Below the pieces are notes generated by a model. That model saw only the letters and a list, made by a program, of their open reading frames with translations. It made no database searches and was not told where the DNA came from. Shown here piece by piece: positions 54,629 through 63,326 of a stretch of 64,000 nt of DNA. The translations under genes and the position numbers were made by a program. Numbering within the stretch: position 1 is the stretch's first letter; every line of letters begins with the position of its first letter. This stretch comes from G963556115 sp963678205 (lineage in GTDB: Bacteria > Planctomycetota > SZUA-567), in the NCBI GenBank assembly GCA_963678205.1, contig OY782760.1:1116001-1180000 (forward strand). The letters are read 5' to 3'.

Positions 54629-54977
54629 GTCTGATTCTTTCTTAAAGAAATTTTGATTGACCAAAATATAATGGTAATTAATTTTACTGTATTAATTAGC
54701 TTGATCAACCCCAAAATAACTAAAAATTTAGCAAAATATTTATAAAAAATTAAGTTAGGGTTAGGTCGGTATATTGTCCTTTTTTTGTGGGTTCTTAGTA
54801 TTTTATGCGGAGATAATAGTTATTTATAGTAATAATATCCTATAGAATTATGTTAAACAAGTAAATTTTTTATAAAAATTTATAAAAAAATAAGTAAATA
54901 ATTTGCTTAAGTATTAGTTCGTGTGGTAGACTAAATTTGTTGTGAGTGAGTTATTATGGTTATTTAAGGAGATTGAA
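54629..54977. other. Divergent regulatory region lacI/ABC importer operon
   Basis: Holds the palindrome at 54675-54698, an inverted TTAGT/ACTAA pair at 54914-54934, and a weak TTGCTT/TAGACT promoter pair (18-bp spacer) upstream of the binding-protein gene. No classic CG-centred LacI operator was seen. Confidence 0.45.
54675..54698. promoter_or_regulatory. Candidate LacI-family operator
   Basis: TAATTAAT (54675-54682) and ATTAATTA (54691-54698) are perfect reverse complements 8 bp apart, 47 bp upstream of the regulator start. AT-only arms in AT-rich DNA make this weak evidence. Confidence 0.3.
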
Positions 54978-56042
54978 ATGAAAAAGTTGATGTTTGTTTT
55001 GTTGAGCTTGGTTGCTGTTCTGTCAATGAGTACGGTGTGTTTTGCTGATGATATGCCTGAAGCGTTTGTCGGTGGAAAAAAACACAAGATCGTATTAGTT
55101 AAAGAATGGGGTACCGGTACTCATATGACTATGCATATCAATGGTGTAAAAAGAGAAGCGAAAAAATATGGTATAGAGGTAAATGTTATCGATGCAAACA
55201 ATGATTTACAAGCTATGGCTGAAGGTATTGAGAATGCAGTAAATCAGAAGGTAGACGCAATCCTGACTTCTCACGGTAAGAGTGATGCTTTGCAGCCTTC
55301 TATTGAAAAAGCTCTGAAAGCTGGTATACCTGTCATTGCTTTTGATAATGATTTCAAAGTTCCAAGTGATGTAAAGCCAGGCATGTTAGTAAGTATTGAT
55401 CAGTACGACCTAATGCTTGGACTATTATCTCAGATGGCACTTGTCAATTACGTAGATGGCTCCGCAAATGTAGTATACAACAGGCTTGCAAATGTTCCTC
55501 CAACAGATAAAAGACATCGTATTTGGGAAGGTGCTATTCTGCCAACATTTTCAGGGATAAAAGTAATAAACACTATTGATCTAGGTACTCAAGGAGTAAT
55601 GGCAAAGTCTCAAGCAGCCCTTGAAGCTATTCTTGATGCAGATAAAGATAATAAAATTGATGCAGTATATGGTGTATGGGATGAGTATGCAAAAGGTTTT
55701 TACAATGCAATCGTAGCGTCTGGCAGAAAGATTCCTCTTTTCTCTGTTGATATTTCTGATCAGGATATTGCTATGATGCAGGCTAATCCAGATGTTTGGA
55801 TTGCTTCTGCTGGTGTTGACCCAACTGTTATTGGTATTGTGCAGGTAAGGCTTGCGATGAAGGCAATTGCTGGTGATAAACTTCCTCGTTATTATCATTT
55901 GACTCCTGTACTTGTGAAGTCTTCTGATCTTCCACCACTTGCTGAAAGATCTGTAAGAATGTCAGACTTGTCAGAGTTTTATGATAACTGGGGAACAACT
56001 ACTGAATTTCTTGAGCCTTGGATGGAAAAGATTGCAAAATAA
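54978..56042 (+). CDS. ABC transporter sugar-binding protein (RbsB family) of the MTR/deoxyribose cluster
   Basis: 354 residues from ATG 54978, AAGGAG upstream. Signal peptide 1-23 (STVCFADD). Type 1 periplasmic binding fold with ANNDLQAMAEGIENAVNQKVDAILTSHGKSDALQP, typical of RbsB relatives, and WIASAGVDPTVIG near the end. The protein is longer than RbsB (about 290) because of a C-terminal extension of about 60 residues (PLAERSVRMSDLSEF...). It delivers its sugar to the importer encoded next; the downstream kinase/isomerase/aldolase genes suggest 5-methylthioribose or 5-deoxyribose. Confidence 0.9.
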   Translation: MKKLMFVLLSLVAVLSMSTVCFADDMPEAFVGGKKHKIVLVKEWGTGTHMTMHINGVKREAKKYGIEVNVIDANNDLQAMAEGIENAVNQKVDAILTSHGKSDALQPSIEKALKAGIPVIAFDNDFKVPSDVKPGMLVSIDQYDLMLGLLSQMALVNYVDGSANVVYNRLANVPPTDKRHRIWEGAILPTFSGIKVINTIDLGTQGVMAKSQAALEAILDADKDNKIDAVYGVWDEYAKGFYNAIVASGRKIPLFSVDISDQDIAMMQANPDVWIASAGVDPTVIGIVQVRLAMKAIAGDKLPRYYHLTPVLVKSSDLPPLAERSVRMSDLSEFYDNWGTTTEFLEPWMEKIAK

Positions 56043-56070
56043 CTTAATGTAATAATGTTTCTAAAAATCT

Positions 56071-56103
56071 ATCGGGAGGAAAAACCTTCCTCCCGATTTT
56101 TTG
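56071..56103 (+). terminator. Intra-operon terminator/attenuator hairpin
   Basis: ATCGGGAGGA (56071-56080) pairs with TCCTCCCGAT (56088-56097), followed by T6, between the binding-protein gene and the ATPase gene. It should make partial termination, so that the binding protein is made in excess. Confidence 0.85.
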
Positions 56104-56115
56104 TAAAGGAAGTAT

Positions 56116-57621
56116 ATGGGAAATGAATCAGGGCTCAGAATGCAAGGAATTTCAAAATACTTTGCCGGAGTTACAGCTCTTGAAAGCGTGGATTTCTCTG
56201 TTAACCGCGGTGAGGTACATGCACTTGTAGGAGCGAATGGTGCAGGTAAAAGTACACTTATGAAAATTCTTAGTGGAGCATATCAGAAATCAGCTGGCTT
56301 GGTTTTCCTAGACGGGAAAGAGCTTGAGATTACATCTCCGCAGGAAGCGATGCAGCAGGGTATTGTAACTGTGTATCAAGAGGTAGATGTCGCTATAGTA
56401 CCATCACTCAGTGTTGCTGAGAATATAATGATGAATCATATAGCAATAGATCAACCCAGTGCGTTTATGAACTGGAAGAAAATTAAAAAATCAGCTGCAG
56501 ACTCACTCAAAGAAGTGGGAATAGATATAGATTTAAACAGATTTGCTGGAGGCTTAACTCTGGCTGAGAAACAGCTAATGGTAATCGCTAGAGCAGTACA
56601 TCAAAAGGCGAAGTTTCTTATCTTGGATGAACCGACAGCTTCGCTGAGTATTGAAGAGTGTAATACACTATTTACTATTGTCAAACGTCTCAGCAGTCAA
56701 GGCGTAGGGGTAATATTTATTTCTCACAGACTTGACGAAATCTTTGGTAATTGTGATAGAATTACAGTGCTCAAGGATGGTAGACTTGTAGGTAATTATG
56801 ATATAGCTAACGAGACGATTGACAGTATAGTGGAAAAGATGCTTGGTAAAAAGATGCAGAATGCATTTCCTCCTTTAAGTACTCCGCAGAATGAAGTACT
56901 TATGAAGGTTGAAAACCTTAGTGGTGAAGGTGGAGTTGAGAATGTAAGTTTTACAGTTAATAAAGGTGAGATAATAGGTATTGGTGGTCTTGTAGGTGGT
57001 GGAAAGACCGAACTCTTAAAATTATTGTTCGGGGTGACTGAGCTTAATAGTGGTGAAATATATCTGAATGGGAAAAAAGTTGCAAATACATCTCCAACAA
57101 AAGCAATTAAAAATAGATTTGCTCTAGTTCCTGAAGAGAGAAGAAGAGAAGGTGTGCTGGTACATGAAACGATTGAAACCAATATTACTCTTCCTACTCT
57201 GTCAAATTTCTGTAGTGGACCTTTTATGGTAAAGAATAGAATCAATCAGAGTTCTAGAGAATCAATCCGTAAGGCAGCAATCAAATCATCTAGTGAACGG
57301 CAGTTTGTGAATAACCTGAGTGGTGGAAATCAGCAGAAGGTTGCGATTGCAAAATGGTTGATATCTGACGCGGACATTTATCTCTTTGATGAACCAACCA
57401 AAGGAGTTGATGTTGGATCAAAGTATGAGATTTACTCACTGATTATAGAACTTGCAAAGATGGGTAAAGGTATTGTCTATGCATCTTGTGAGTTCGATGA
57501 AATACTAGGACTGAGTAATAGGGCTTATATTATGTACAGTGGCAAGATTAGCAAGCCTTTTATAACAAAAGAGACAAATGAGGAAGAATTATTACTATAT
57601 TCTACAGGTGGAATGAAATAA
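56116..57621 (+). CDS. Sugar ABC importer ATPase with two ABC cassettes (RbsA type)
   Basis: 501 residues. First cassette (1-245): Walker A GANGAGKST, Walker B FLILDEPTASL. Second cassette (250-501): GLVGGGKTE, which lacks the usual GKS/T pattern partly as in RbsA/MglA, with signature LSGGNQQKVAIAKWL and IYLFDEPTKGVDVG. Carbohydrate uptake type 2 importers have just this design. It works with the permease encoded 1 nt later and the binding protein upstream. AAAGGAAG precedes the ATG. Confidence 0.94.
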   Translation: MGNESGLRMQGISKYFAGVTALESVDFSVNRGEVHALVGANGAGKSTLMKILSGAYQKSAGLVFLDGKELEITSPQEAMQQGIVTVYQEVDVAIVPSLSVAENIMMNHIAIDQPSAFMNWKKIKKSAADSLKEVGIDIDLNRFAGGLTLAEKQLMVIARAVHQKAKFLILDEPTASLSIEECNTLFTIVKRLSSQGVGVIFISHRLDEIFGNCDRITVLKDGRLVGNYDIANETIDSIVEKMLGKKMQNAFPPLSTPQNEVLMKVENLSGEGGVENVSFTVNKGEIIGIGGLVGGGKTELLKLLFGVTELNSGEIYLNGKKVANTSPTKAIKNRFALVPEERRREGVLVHETIETNITLPTLSNFCSGPFMVKNRINQSSRESIRKAAIKSSSERQFVNNLSGGNQQKVAIAKWLISDADIYLFDEPTKGVDVGSKYEIYSLIIELAKMGKGIVYASCEFDEILGLSNRAYIMYSGKISKPFITKETNEEELLLYSTGGMK

Positions 57622-57622
57622 T

Positions 57623-58630
57623 ATGAACAATAAAAATAATAATCTAAAAGCAAAGAATTTCAGTATTTTTGATTTCTTTTATAAGTATGGAACAATCCTT
57701 ACTATAGTCCTTGTGGTTATATACTTTAGTATGGCAGTGGAAAATTGGGCAACATTTTCTAATGTAACCAATATCTTCCGGTCTGTCGCAATTGTATCTT
57801 TGATTGCTTTGGCTATCACATTTTCACTTGCGGTTAATGGGTTTGATCTTTCTGCTGCTGCTACAGCTAGTTTTGCGGCAGTTATTGCTGCTAAAGTTAT
57901 GATTATGTGGAATGCGAGTCCAGTATTGGCGATCATAGTTCCAATATTGGTTGGAGCTTTTATTGGATTGATTAATTCAGCATTTATTATCAAAATCGGT
58001 ATCTCTGATATGCTGACAACACTATCAATGATGTTTATTGTTACTGGTGTGTCTACTACATTTCAGGGAGGATCGGCAATATATAATTATATGCCATTGC
58101 TTGAAGGTGGTATAGCTCCTGGGCTTATGCCAGAAGGTTTCAAGTATATAGGTCAAGGGCGTTTTCTAAGCATTCCTGTTCCCGTATATATTATGCTGGC
58201 GGTAACGATATGTGTACATATCTTCTTGAATAGAACAAAATATGGTCGTTATCTGCATATGATTGGTGGTAATGAAGAAGCCGCAAGATTGTGTGGTATT
58301 CCTACTAAGAAGTATCGAACTCTTGCGTATGTATTGTCTGGAGTTATTGCATCTATTGCCGGTGTAATTTTATGTGCACGTCTTGGATCTGGTGAAGTTG
58401 ATGCAGCTGGGGCTTACCTGATGGATGCGGTTGCCGCAGCGTTTATTGGTTTCTCTGTTCTGGGTATTGGAAAGGCAAATGCGTTTGGTACACTCCTGGG
58501 AGCTCTTCTGGTAGGTACATTAGTGAATGGTCTGGTTATGATGAGCTTCCCTTATTACGCACAAGACATAGTAAAAGGAATTGTGCTGATTCTTGGTTTG
58601 GGGTTGACTTATTATAAGAAGCGAGGATAG
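57623..58630 (+). CDS. Sugar ABC importer permease (RbsC type)
   Basis: 335 residues with 8-10 membrane helices. Family signs: ALAITFSLAVNGFDLSAAATASFAAVIAAKVM, IKIGISDMLTTLSMMFIVTGV, and the loop GGNEEAARLCGIPTKKYR that contacts the ATPase. Two copies form the channel. It starts one nucleotide after the ATPase gene and ends 4 nt before mtnK, a tight operon that ties the importer to the kinase. Confidence 0.94.
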   Translation: MNNKNNNLKAKNFSIFDFFYKYGTILTIVLVVIYFSMAVENWATFSNVTNIFRSVAIVSLIALAITFSLAVNGFDLSAAATASFAAVIAAKVMIMWNASPVLAIIVPILVGAFIGLINSAFIIKIGISDMLTTLSMMFIVTGVSTTFQGGSAIYNYMPLLEGGIAPGLMPEGFKYIGQGRFLSIPVPVYIMLAVTICVHIFLNRTKYGRYLHMIGGNEEAARLCGIPTKKYRTLAYVLSGVIASIAGVILCARLGSGEVDAAGAYLMDAVAAAFIGFSVLGIGKANAFGTLLGALLVGTLVNGLVMMSFPYYAQDIVKGIVLILGLGLTYYKKRG

Positions 58631-58634
58631 TTAT

Positions 58635-59846
58635 ATGGAAAAATATTATGAACTGGATAATGATAGTGTTATAAAATATGTATTGTCAAAGCTTGACTAT
58701 TTTGATGTTGATGCAAATTTATATAGTGAAGAGATAGGGGATGGTAATTTAAACCTTGTCTTTAGGATTCGTGATAATAATAGTGAAAAAAGTATAATTG
58801 TAAAACAGGCTTTGCCATATGTAAGAGCTTCAGGAGGGGATTGGCCTCTAGATATCGGTAGAGGTGAGATTGAGAAAAAAATTCTTGATATTGAGTACGA
58901 GCTTACTTCAGGTGCTGTGCCAAAGGTATATTTTTATGATGAAGTAATGTGCAGTATGGTAATGGAAGATTTGTCTGATTATATTATAATGCGTTATGGT
59001 TTACTGAAGTATGAGAAGTACCCAAAATTTCCTGAACAGATCTCTGATTTTCTGGTAAAGTCATTATTGCTGACTTCAGATATTGTAATGGACCATAAAG
59101 AAAAAAAAGAGTATGTAAAAAACTTTATTAATCCAGAACTGTGTGAGATAACTGAGCAACTTGTTTATACCGAACCGTTTAATATCGGGGCTAGAAATAA
59201 GATAGAGGATTCGATTGTAAAGTTCCATGAAGAAAATGTTGCCTCGGATATTGAACTGAAACTGGAAGTAGCAAAATTAAAATTCGATTTTATGAATAAC
59301 GCTCAGGCCTTGCTTCATGGAGACCTTCATACGGGTAGTATATTTGTTAATTATGAAAGTACTAAAGTAATTGATCCTGAATTTGCTTTTTACGGTCCTA
59401 TAGCATATGATCTGGCATGTCTTTTTGGAAATATTATAATGAATTATATTTCAGCTTTTTATTCTTTGAAAGACCGTGAAGAAAAGCGTAATGATTACTG
59501 TAGTTATCTTAGGGAAACACTTGTGCAAACAGTAGATCTTACAAAGAAAAAATTCTATGAGTTATGGGATAGTGCAGTGACCGAAGAGATGGCTAAAACT
59601 CCTGGGTTTAAAGAGTACTATATTGAAGATATTTTTGTTAATGCGGCTGGTATTGTAGGGTGTGAAATGACAAGACGCACTGTAGGATTTGCACATGTTG
59701 TGGATCTGGACGGGATTGCAGATGATGAAAGCCGATATATGGCTAAGACAAAGAATCTGTTACTGGCTAAGCAATATATAAAGAAAAGAGCGAGCATTGT
59801 AACAGGAGTAGATTATTTAGAGCAACTTGATATGATTGTAAAATGA
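58635..59846 (+). CDS. mtnK: 5-methylthioribose kinase
   Basis: 403 residues, the standard length for MtnK. It phosphorylates methylthioribose at C1 in the cytosol. Kinase-like fold with GDGNLNLVFRI (nucleotide loop, residues 36-46), the catalytic loop LLHGDLHTGSIFVN (D230) and the metal-binding VIDPEFAFYGP (D247, E249). The MtnK-specific W-loop-like SGGDWPLDIGRGEIE (67-80) is present. Some homologues prefer 5-deoxyribose. GAGG lies upstream, and it is 4 nt after the permease gene. Confidence 0.93.
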   Translation: MEKYYELDNDSVIKYVLSKLDYFDVDANLYSEEIGDGNLNLVFRIRDNNSEKSIIVKQALPYVRASGGDWPLDIGRGEIEKKILDIEYELTSGAVPKVYFYDEVMCSMVMEDLSDYIIMRYGLLKYEKYPKFPEQISDFLVKSLLLTSDIVMDHKEKKEYVKNFINPELCEITEQLVYTEPFNIGARNKIEDSIVKFHEENVASDIELKLEVAKLKFDFMNNAQALLHGDLHTGSIFVNYESTKVIDPEFAFYGPIAYDLACLFGNIIMNYISAFYSLKDREEKRNDYCSYLRETLVQTVDLTKKKFYELWDSAVTEEMAKTPGFKEYYIEDIFVNAAGIVGCEMTRRTVGFAHVVDLDGIADDESRYMAKTKNLLLAKQYIKKRASIVTGVDYLEQLDMIVK

Positions 59847-59860
59847 AGGAGTAAATTATA

Positions 59861-60910
59861 ATGCAAAGTATTATACCCGCTTACTTGAATAATAGTAAGG
59901 ATAAACTGGTCTTGATTGATCAGACACTGCTGCCAACCGATGAGGTCTGGTTGGAACTGAATGACAGTGAAGCTATATGGGAAGCAATAAAAATGTTGCG
60001 TGTAAGAGGAGCGCCTGCAATTGGAATAGCCGCAGCTTATGGTCTATATGTCTGTTCGCTCAAGATTGAGACGAATTCATTTGGTGAATTCAAAACTGAA
60101 TTTTTGAGACTTGCTGAATTCTTTGCTACCAGTAGACCTACTGCGGTAAATCTCTTCTGGGCGCTGGATAAAATGAAAGCACGTTTTGAGAAGGAAGAAA
60201 AGAACGGTTTAGACGTAGCAGCAATGAAGATCGCTCTACTAGATGAGAGTGAAAAGATATTTATAGAAGATCAGGATATGGGGCGTGCAATTGGTGAGCA
60301 CGGACTTAGTTTGCTCAATCCCGGAATGGGATTACTAACTCATTGTAATGCAGGAGCTCTAGCAGCCAGTGGCTTTGGAACAGCTTTGGCTCCAATGTAC
60401 GCAGGGCATGAGAAGGGATATAATTTTAAAGTATTTACAGATGAAACAAGACCATTACTTCAGGGCTCACGTCTTAGTTCGTATGAACTAAATAAAGCAG
60501 GAATTGATGTTACGGTAATTTGCGACAATATGGCTTCACAAGTAATGAAGGAAGGCAAGGTTCAGGCAGTACTGGTAGGAGCGGACAGAATTGCAGCAAA
60601 TGGTGATTCAGCAAATAAAATTGGTACAAGCGGAGTGGCGATTCTAGCAAAAGAGTATGGTATACCATTTTATATACTTGCTCCAACTTCGACGATTGAT
60701 TTACAGACTGTTACTGGCGCCGAGATCCCTATTGAACTACGTGATGGTGATGAAATAGGTAATGGCTTTGGCAGACGTACTGCTCCAGAAGGTGTCAAAA
60801 CATATAATCCAGCATTTGATGTAACCGATGCAAAGTATATTACTGCTATTATTACGGAAAAAGGCGTGCATAAAGCTCCATACATAGATAGCCTTGCAAC
60901 ATTATTTTAG
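59861..60910 (+). CDS. mtnA: 5-methylthioribose-1-phosphate isomerase
   Basis: 349 residues. It turns methylthioribose 1-phosphate (or 5-deoxyribose 1-phosphate) into the ribulose 1-phosphate. Catalytic C162 (THCNAGA) and D242 (GADRIAANGD) are in place, as are RVRGAPAIGIAAAYG and RPLLQGSRL. eIF2B-like fold. It follows mtnK by 14 nt, the common pairing in sulfur salvage, but the mtnBCDX genes of the aerobic Met salvage branch are absent here; a class II aldolase follows instead. Confidence 0.95.
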   Translation: MQSIIPAYLNNSKDKLVLIDQTLLPTDEVWLELNDSEAIWEAIKMLRVRGAPAIGIAAAYGLYVCSLKIETNSFGEFKTEFLRLAEFFATSRPTAVNLFWALDKMKARFEKEEKNGLDVAAMKIALLDESEKIFIEDQDMGRAIGEHGLSLLNPGMGLLTHCNAGALAASGFGTALAPMYAGHEKGYNFKVFTDETRPLLQGSRLSSYELNKAGIDVTVICDNMASQVMKEGKVQAVLVGADRIAANGDSANKIGTSGVAILAKEYGIPFYILAPTSTIDLQTVTGAEIPIELRDGDEIGNGFGRRTAPEGVKTYNPAFDVTDAKYITAIITEKGVHKAPYIDSLATLF

Positions 60911-60988
60911 CTCAAGCAGTAGCTAAAGGTGAAGTGAATAATTACCCAAAGACCAACCAAATATGTGATAACATCACAAACACACATT

Positions 60989-61037
60989 AAGGAGTTTGTA
61001 AAGATGCTGCATCCTTTGCATACTCCTTTATTTTTTA
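60989..61037 (+). terminator. Hairpin with T-rich tail between mtnA and aldolase gene
   Basis: AAGGAGT (60989-60995) pairs with ACTCCTT (61022-61028), with further pairing inside (AAAGATG/CATCCTTT with a bulge), then a T-rich stretch. It would reduce readthrough into the aldolase gene or regulate it. Confidence 0.65.
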
Positions 61038-61057
61038 CTTTATAAAAGGAGTACAGA

Positions 61058-61711
61058 GTGAAGCTTAAATATGAGAGAGAGCAGGTAGTGCATTTCTGCA
61101 AAGAACTAGTCAATAAAAATCTTACTACAGGAACGGGTGGCAACATAAGTGTATTCAACCGTGAACAAGGGTTATTTGCATTGTCGCCAAGTGGTATGGA
61201 TTATTTTATTATGGATGATGAGGATGTTGTTGTTCTTGATCTTGATGGTAATATTGTTGACGGTAGTCTGAAACCATCTGTCGAGCTGGATTTACATAGG
61301 GTAATGTATGCAGGTCGAGAAGATATTAATGCTGTAGTTCATGCTCATTCAGTCTACGCAACGACTCTAGCAGTGCTTAGGCTCGGTGTGCCAGCATGTC
61401 ACTATCTTATAGGTTTCTGTGGTAGAGATGTGCGTTGTACTGAGTATGTTGACTTTGGTACGTCTGATCTTGCTGAAGTTGCATTTGAAGGCATGAAGGA
61501 CCGTTATGGAGTGCTTCTTGGTAATCATGGTCTGCTTGCTGGTGGAGCCGATATCAGCTATGCGTTTTCTGCTGCAGAGGAGCTAGAGTTTGTTTGCCAA
61601 GTTTACTATAGAGCTAAATGTATAGGAGAACCTATTCTATTATCAGATGAAAATATGACTTCTGCGCTTGCAAAGTTCAAAGGCTATGGTCAGAAAAAAC
61701 TTATGAAGTGA
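61058..61711 (+). CDS. Class II aldolase (methylthioribulose/deoxyribulose 1-phosphate aldolase, FucA-like)
   Basis: 217 residues from the GTG at 61058-61060, with AAAAGGAG 6 nt ahead. Zinc class II aldolase fold of the FucA/AraD group: E76 (PSVELD), H95 and H97 (VVHAHS) and H157 (GNHGLL) are the catalytic residue and zinc ligands, at spacing that matches FucA (E73, H92, H94, H155). Next to mtnK and mtnA it most likely cleaves 5-methylthioribulose or 5-deoxyribulose 1-phosphate to dihydroxyacetone phosphate and an aldehyde (DHAP shunt). A fuculose-phosphate role is less likely as no fucose genes are near. MtnB dehydratase shares the fold, but this length and the residue pattern suit an aldolase better. 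Confidence 0.85.
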   Translation: MKLKYEREQVVHFCKELVNKNLTTGTGGNISVFNREQGLFALSPSGMDYFIMDDEDVVVLDLDGNIVDGSLKPSVELDLHRVMYAGREDINAVVHAHSVYATTLAVLRLGVPACHYLIGFCGRDVRCTEYVDFGTSDLAEVAFEGMKDRYGVLLGNHGLLAGGADISYAFSAAEELEFVCQVYYRAKCIGEPILLSDENMTSALAKFKGYGQKKLMK

Positions 61712-61798
61712 GTTAAATTTTTTTTATAAAGTTAAATGATTGTTTAGCTTATAAAAATAATAAATAATATATATTGATTTTACAGTATAATTAAGTTA

Positions 61799-61863
61799 AA
61801 AAGAGGTTTGACATTATTGGTTTACTAATTATTAGTGCCCAGTAATGTCAAACCTCTTTTAAT
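61799..61863 (+). terminator. Terminator of the aldolase operon
   Basis: A perfect 18-bp stem pairs 61799-61816 with 61843-61860, with a 26-nt loop and T-rich end. It closes the operon 87 bp after the aldolase stop, right before the next gene's ribosome site. Confidence 0.85.
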
Positions 61864-61877
61864 TTAAGGAATCCTAT

Positions 61878-63326
61878 ATGGATAATTTGATTATTGTTGA
61901 TGAAATAAATTCGGATTTTGAAGATAACGAACTAAATTTAGTTACATTTGATGACTATTTAAAAGAATACCCTAAGAAGGATCAAGGTAAAGTAAGGGTA
62001 ATAAATCTATGTAAAACAGAGAAATATTTAAGTAGGGGTTACTATTGTTCATTACTGGCCGAAGCGAGGAATCACATAGTGCTCCCCAGCGTTAAAACTA
62101 TCAATGAAATGCGGGGTAAGATAAAGATTCTTATCACCAGTAAATTATGTTCAGCGCGTGAAATCAGTTGGATTGAAAGTAATGAATATTTTGAGCCAGT
62201 TTATATCTTATCAGGTGAATCTACTGAACCTGCTTTGGATAAAATGGCTAGAGAAATTTTTAAGCAATTTCAAACTCCAATTATTAAATTCCAAATTGAT
62301 AAGGGATCGTCTGTGATCACTCTAGAACGAGTTTCATTTGAAGAGCTTTCTGAGAAATTTCAAAAAGAATATATTGAAAAATTGTCGCATTCTAATTTTG
62401 CTGTATGGAGAAAGAGCTCCAGTAAGAAAAAGCATAGATGGGACATGGCTATTCTTGTGAATTCTAATGAGTCACTGCCTCCTAGCGATAAAAAATCAAT
62501 TGGGTATTTTGAAAAGGCTGCATCAAAATATGGAATAAAGGTAGATATTATTGGTGAGAAAAACCTGCTAAATTTACGTCAGTATGATGCTCTATTTATT
62601 CGAGAAACCACCGCAATTGACCATTACACCTATCATCTGTCTTGTGAAGCAGAGAAGCTTGGGCTAGTGGTAATTGATGATTCTACTTCTATTCTAAGGT
62701 GTTGTAATAAAGTGTTTTTGCATGATGCCTTTACTTATAATAATGTACCTACATTAAAAACTAAAATTCTTAATATGTTTAATAAAGATTGTATTGATGA
62801 AATTGAAAGCGAGTTTGAGTATCCATTTGTTATTAAAAAACCTGAAGGGTCTTTTTCGCAAGGTGTATATAAAATTGCTAATAAAGATCAACTTATTACA
62901 AGCTTAGCCAACGTTTTTAAACAATCTGCATTAGCGCTTATTCAGGAATATATGTATACTGAATATGACTGGAGAATTGGTGTCCTGAATGGCAGAGCAA
63001 TATATGCGTGTCGTTATTATATGGCAAGAAATCACTGGCAAATTTATAATCATGGAGACTCTAGATTTAATTCAGGAAATTTTGAATGTTTGCCAACTTT
63101 TGAAGTCCCTAAAAAAGTTCTTAATGCTAGCTTGCGTGCTTGTAAAATCATCGGGAATGGGCTGTATGGGGTAGATATAAAAGTGAAAAATAATAATGCC
63201 TATGTAATTGAAGTAAATGATAATCCGAGTATTGATCATGGTGTTGAAGACAAATATCTTGGTCAGGAATTATATATGCTTATTATGGCAGAATTTTTTA
63301 ATCGCTTAGAATTAAGAGGTAAGTAA
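61878..63326 (+). CDS. RLAN-domain ATP-grasp ligase (RimK family)
   Basis: 482 residues. Residues about 1-150 form the RLAN domain (RimK-like ATP-grasp N-terminal): NLCKTEKYLSRGYYCSLLAEAR at 43-64 is its hallmark. Residues about 265-475 are an ATP-grasp domain with FVIKKPEGSFSQGV (318-330) for ATP and EVNDNPS (445-451) for metal. It probably forms a peptide or amide bond between an acid and an amine, as RimK and glutathione-type ligases do. Families of this layout are known from comparative genomics, placed with a GNAT and often a papain-like peptidase. Here the next gene (one base after the stop) is a GNAT. Substrates unknown. Confidence 0.85.
   Translation: MDNLIIVDEINSDFEDNELNLVTFDDYLKEYPKKDQGKVRVINLCKTEKYLSRGYYCSLLAEARNHIVLPSVKTINEMRGKIKILITSKLCSAREISWIESNEYFEPVYILSGESTEPALDKMAREIFKQFQTPIIKFQIDKGSSVITLERVSFEELSEKFQKEYIEKLSHSNFAVWRKSSSKKKHRWDMAILVNSNESLPPSDKKSIGYFEKAASKYGIKVDIIGEKNLLNLRQYDALFIRETTAIDHYTYHLSCEAEKLGLVVIDDSTSILRCCNKVFLHDAFTYNNVPTLKTKILNMFNKDCIDEIESEFEYPFVIKKPEGSFSQGVYKIANKDQLITSLANVFKQSALALIQEYMYTEYDWRIGVLNGRAIYACRYYMARNHWQIYNHGDSRFNSGNFECLPTFEVPKKVLNASLRACKIIGNGLYGVDIKVKNNNAYVIEVNDNPSIDHGVEDKYLGQELYMLIMAEFFNRLELRGK

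Noticed and set aside
56977..57010. Apparent loss of the second Walker A motif in the RbsA-type ATPase
   Set aside because: A degenerate site in one cassette is normal for this family, so it does not mark a broken gene.
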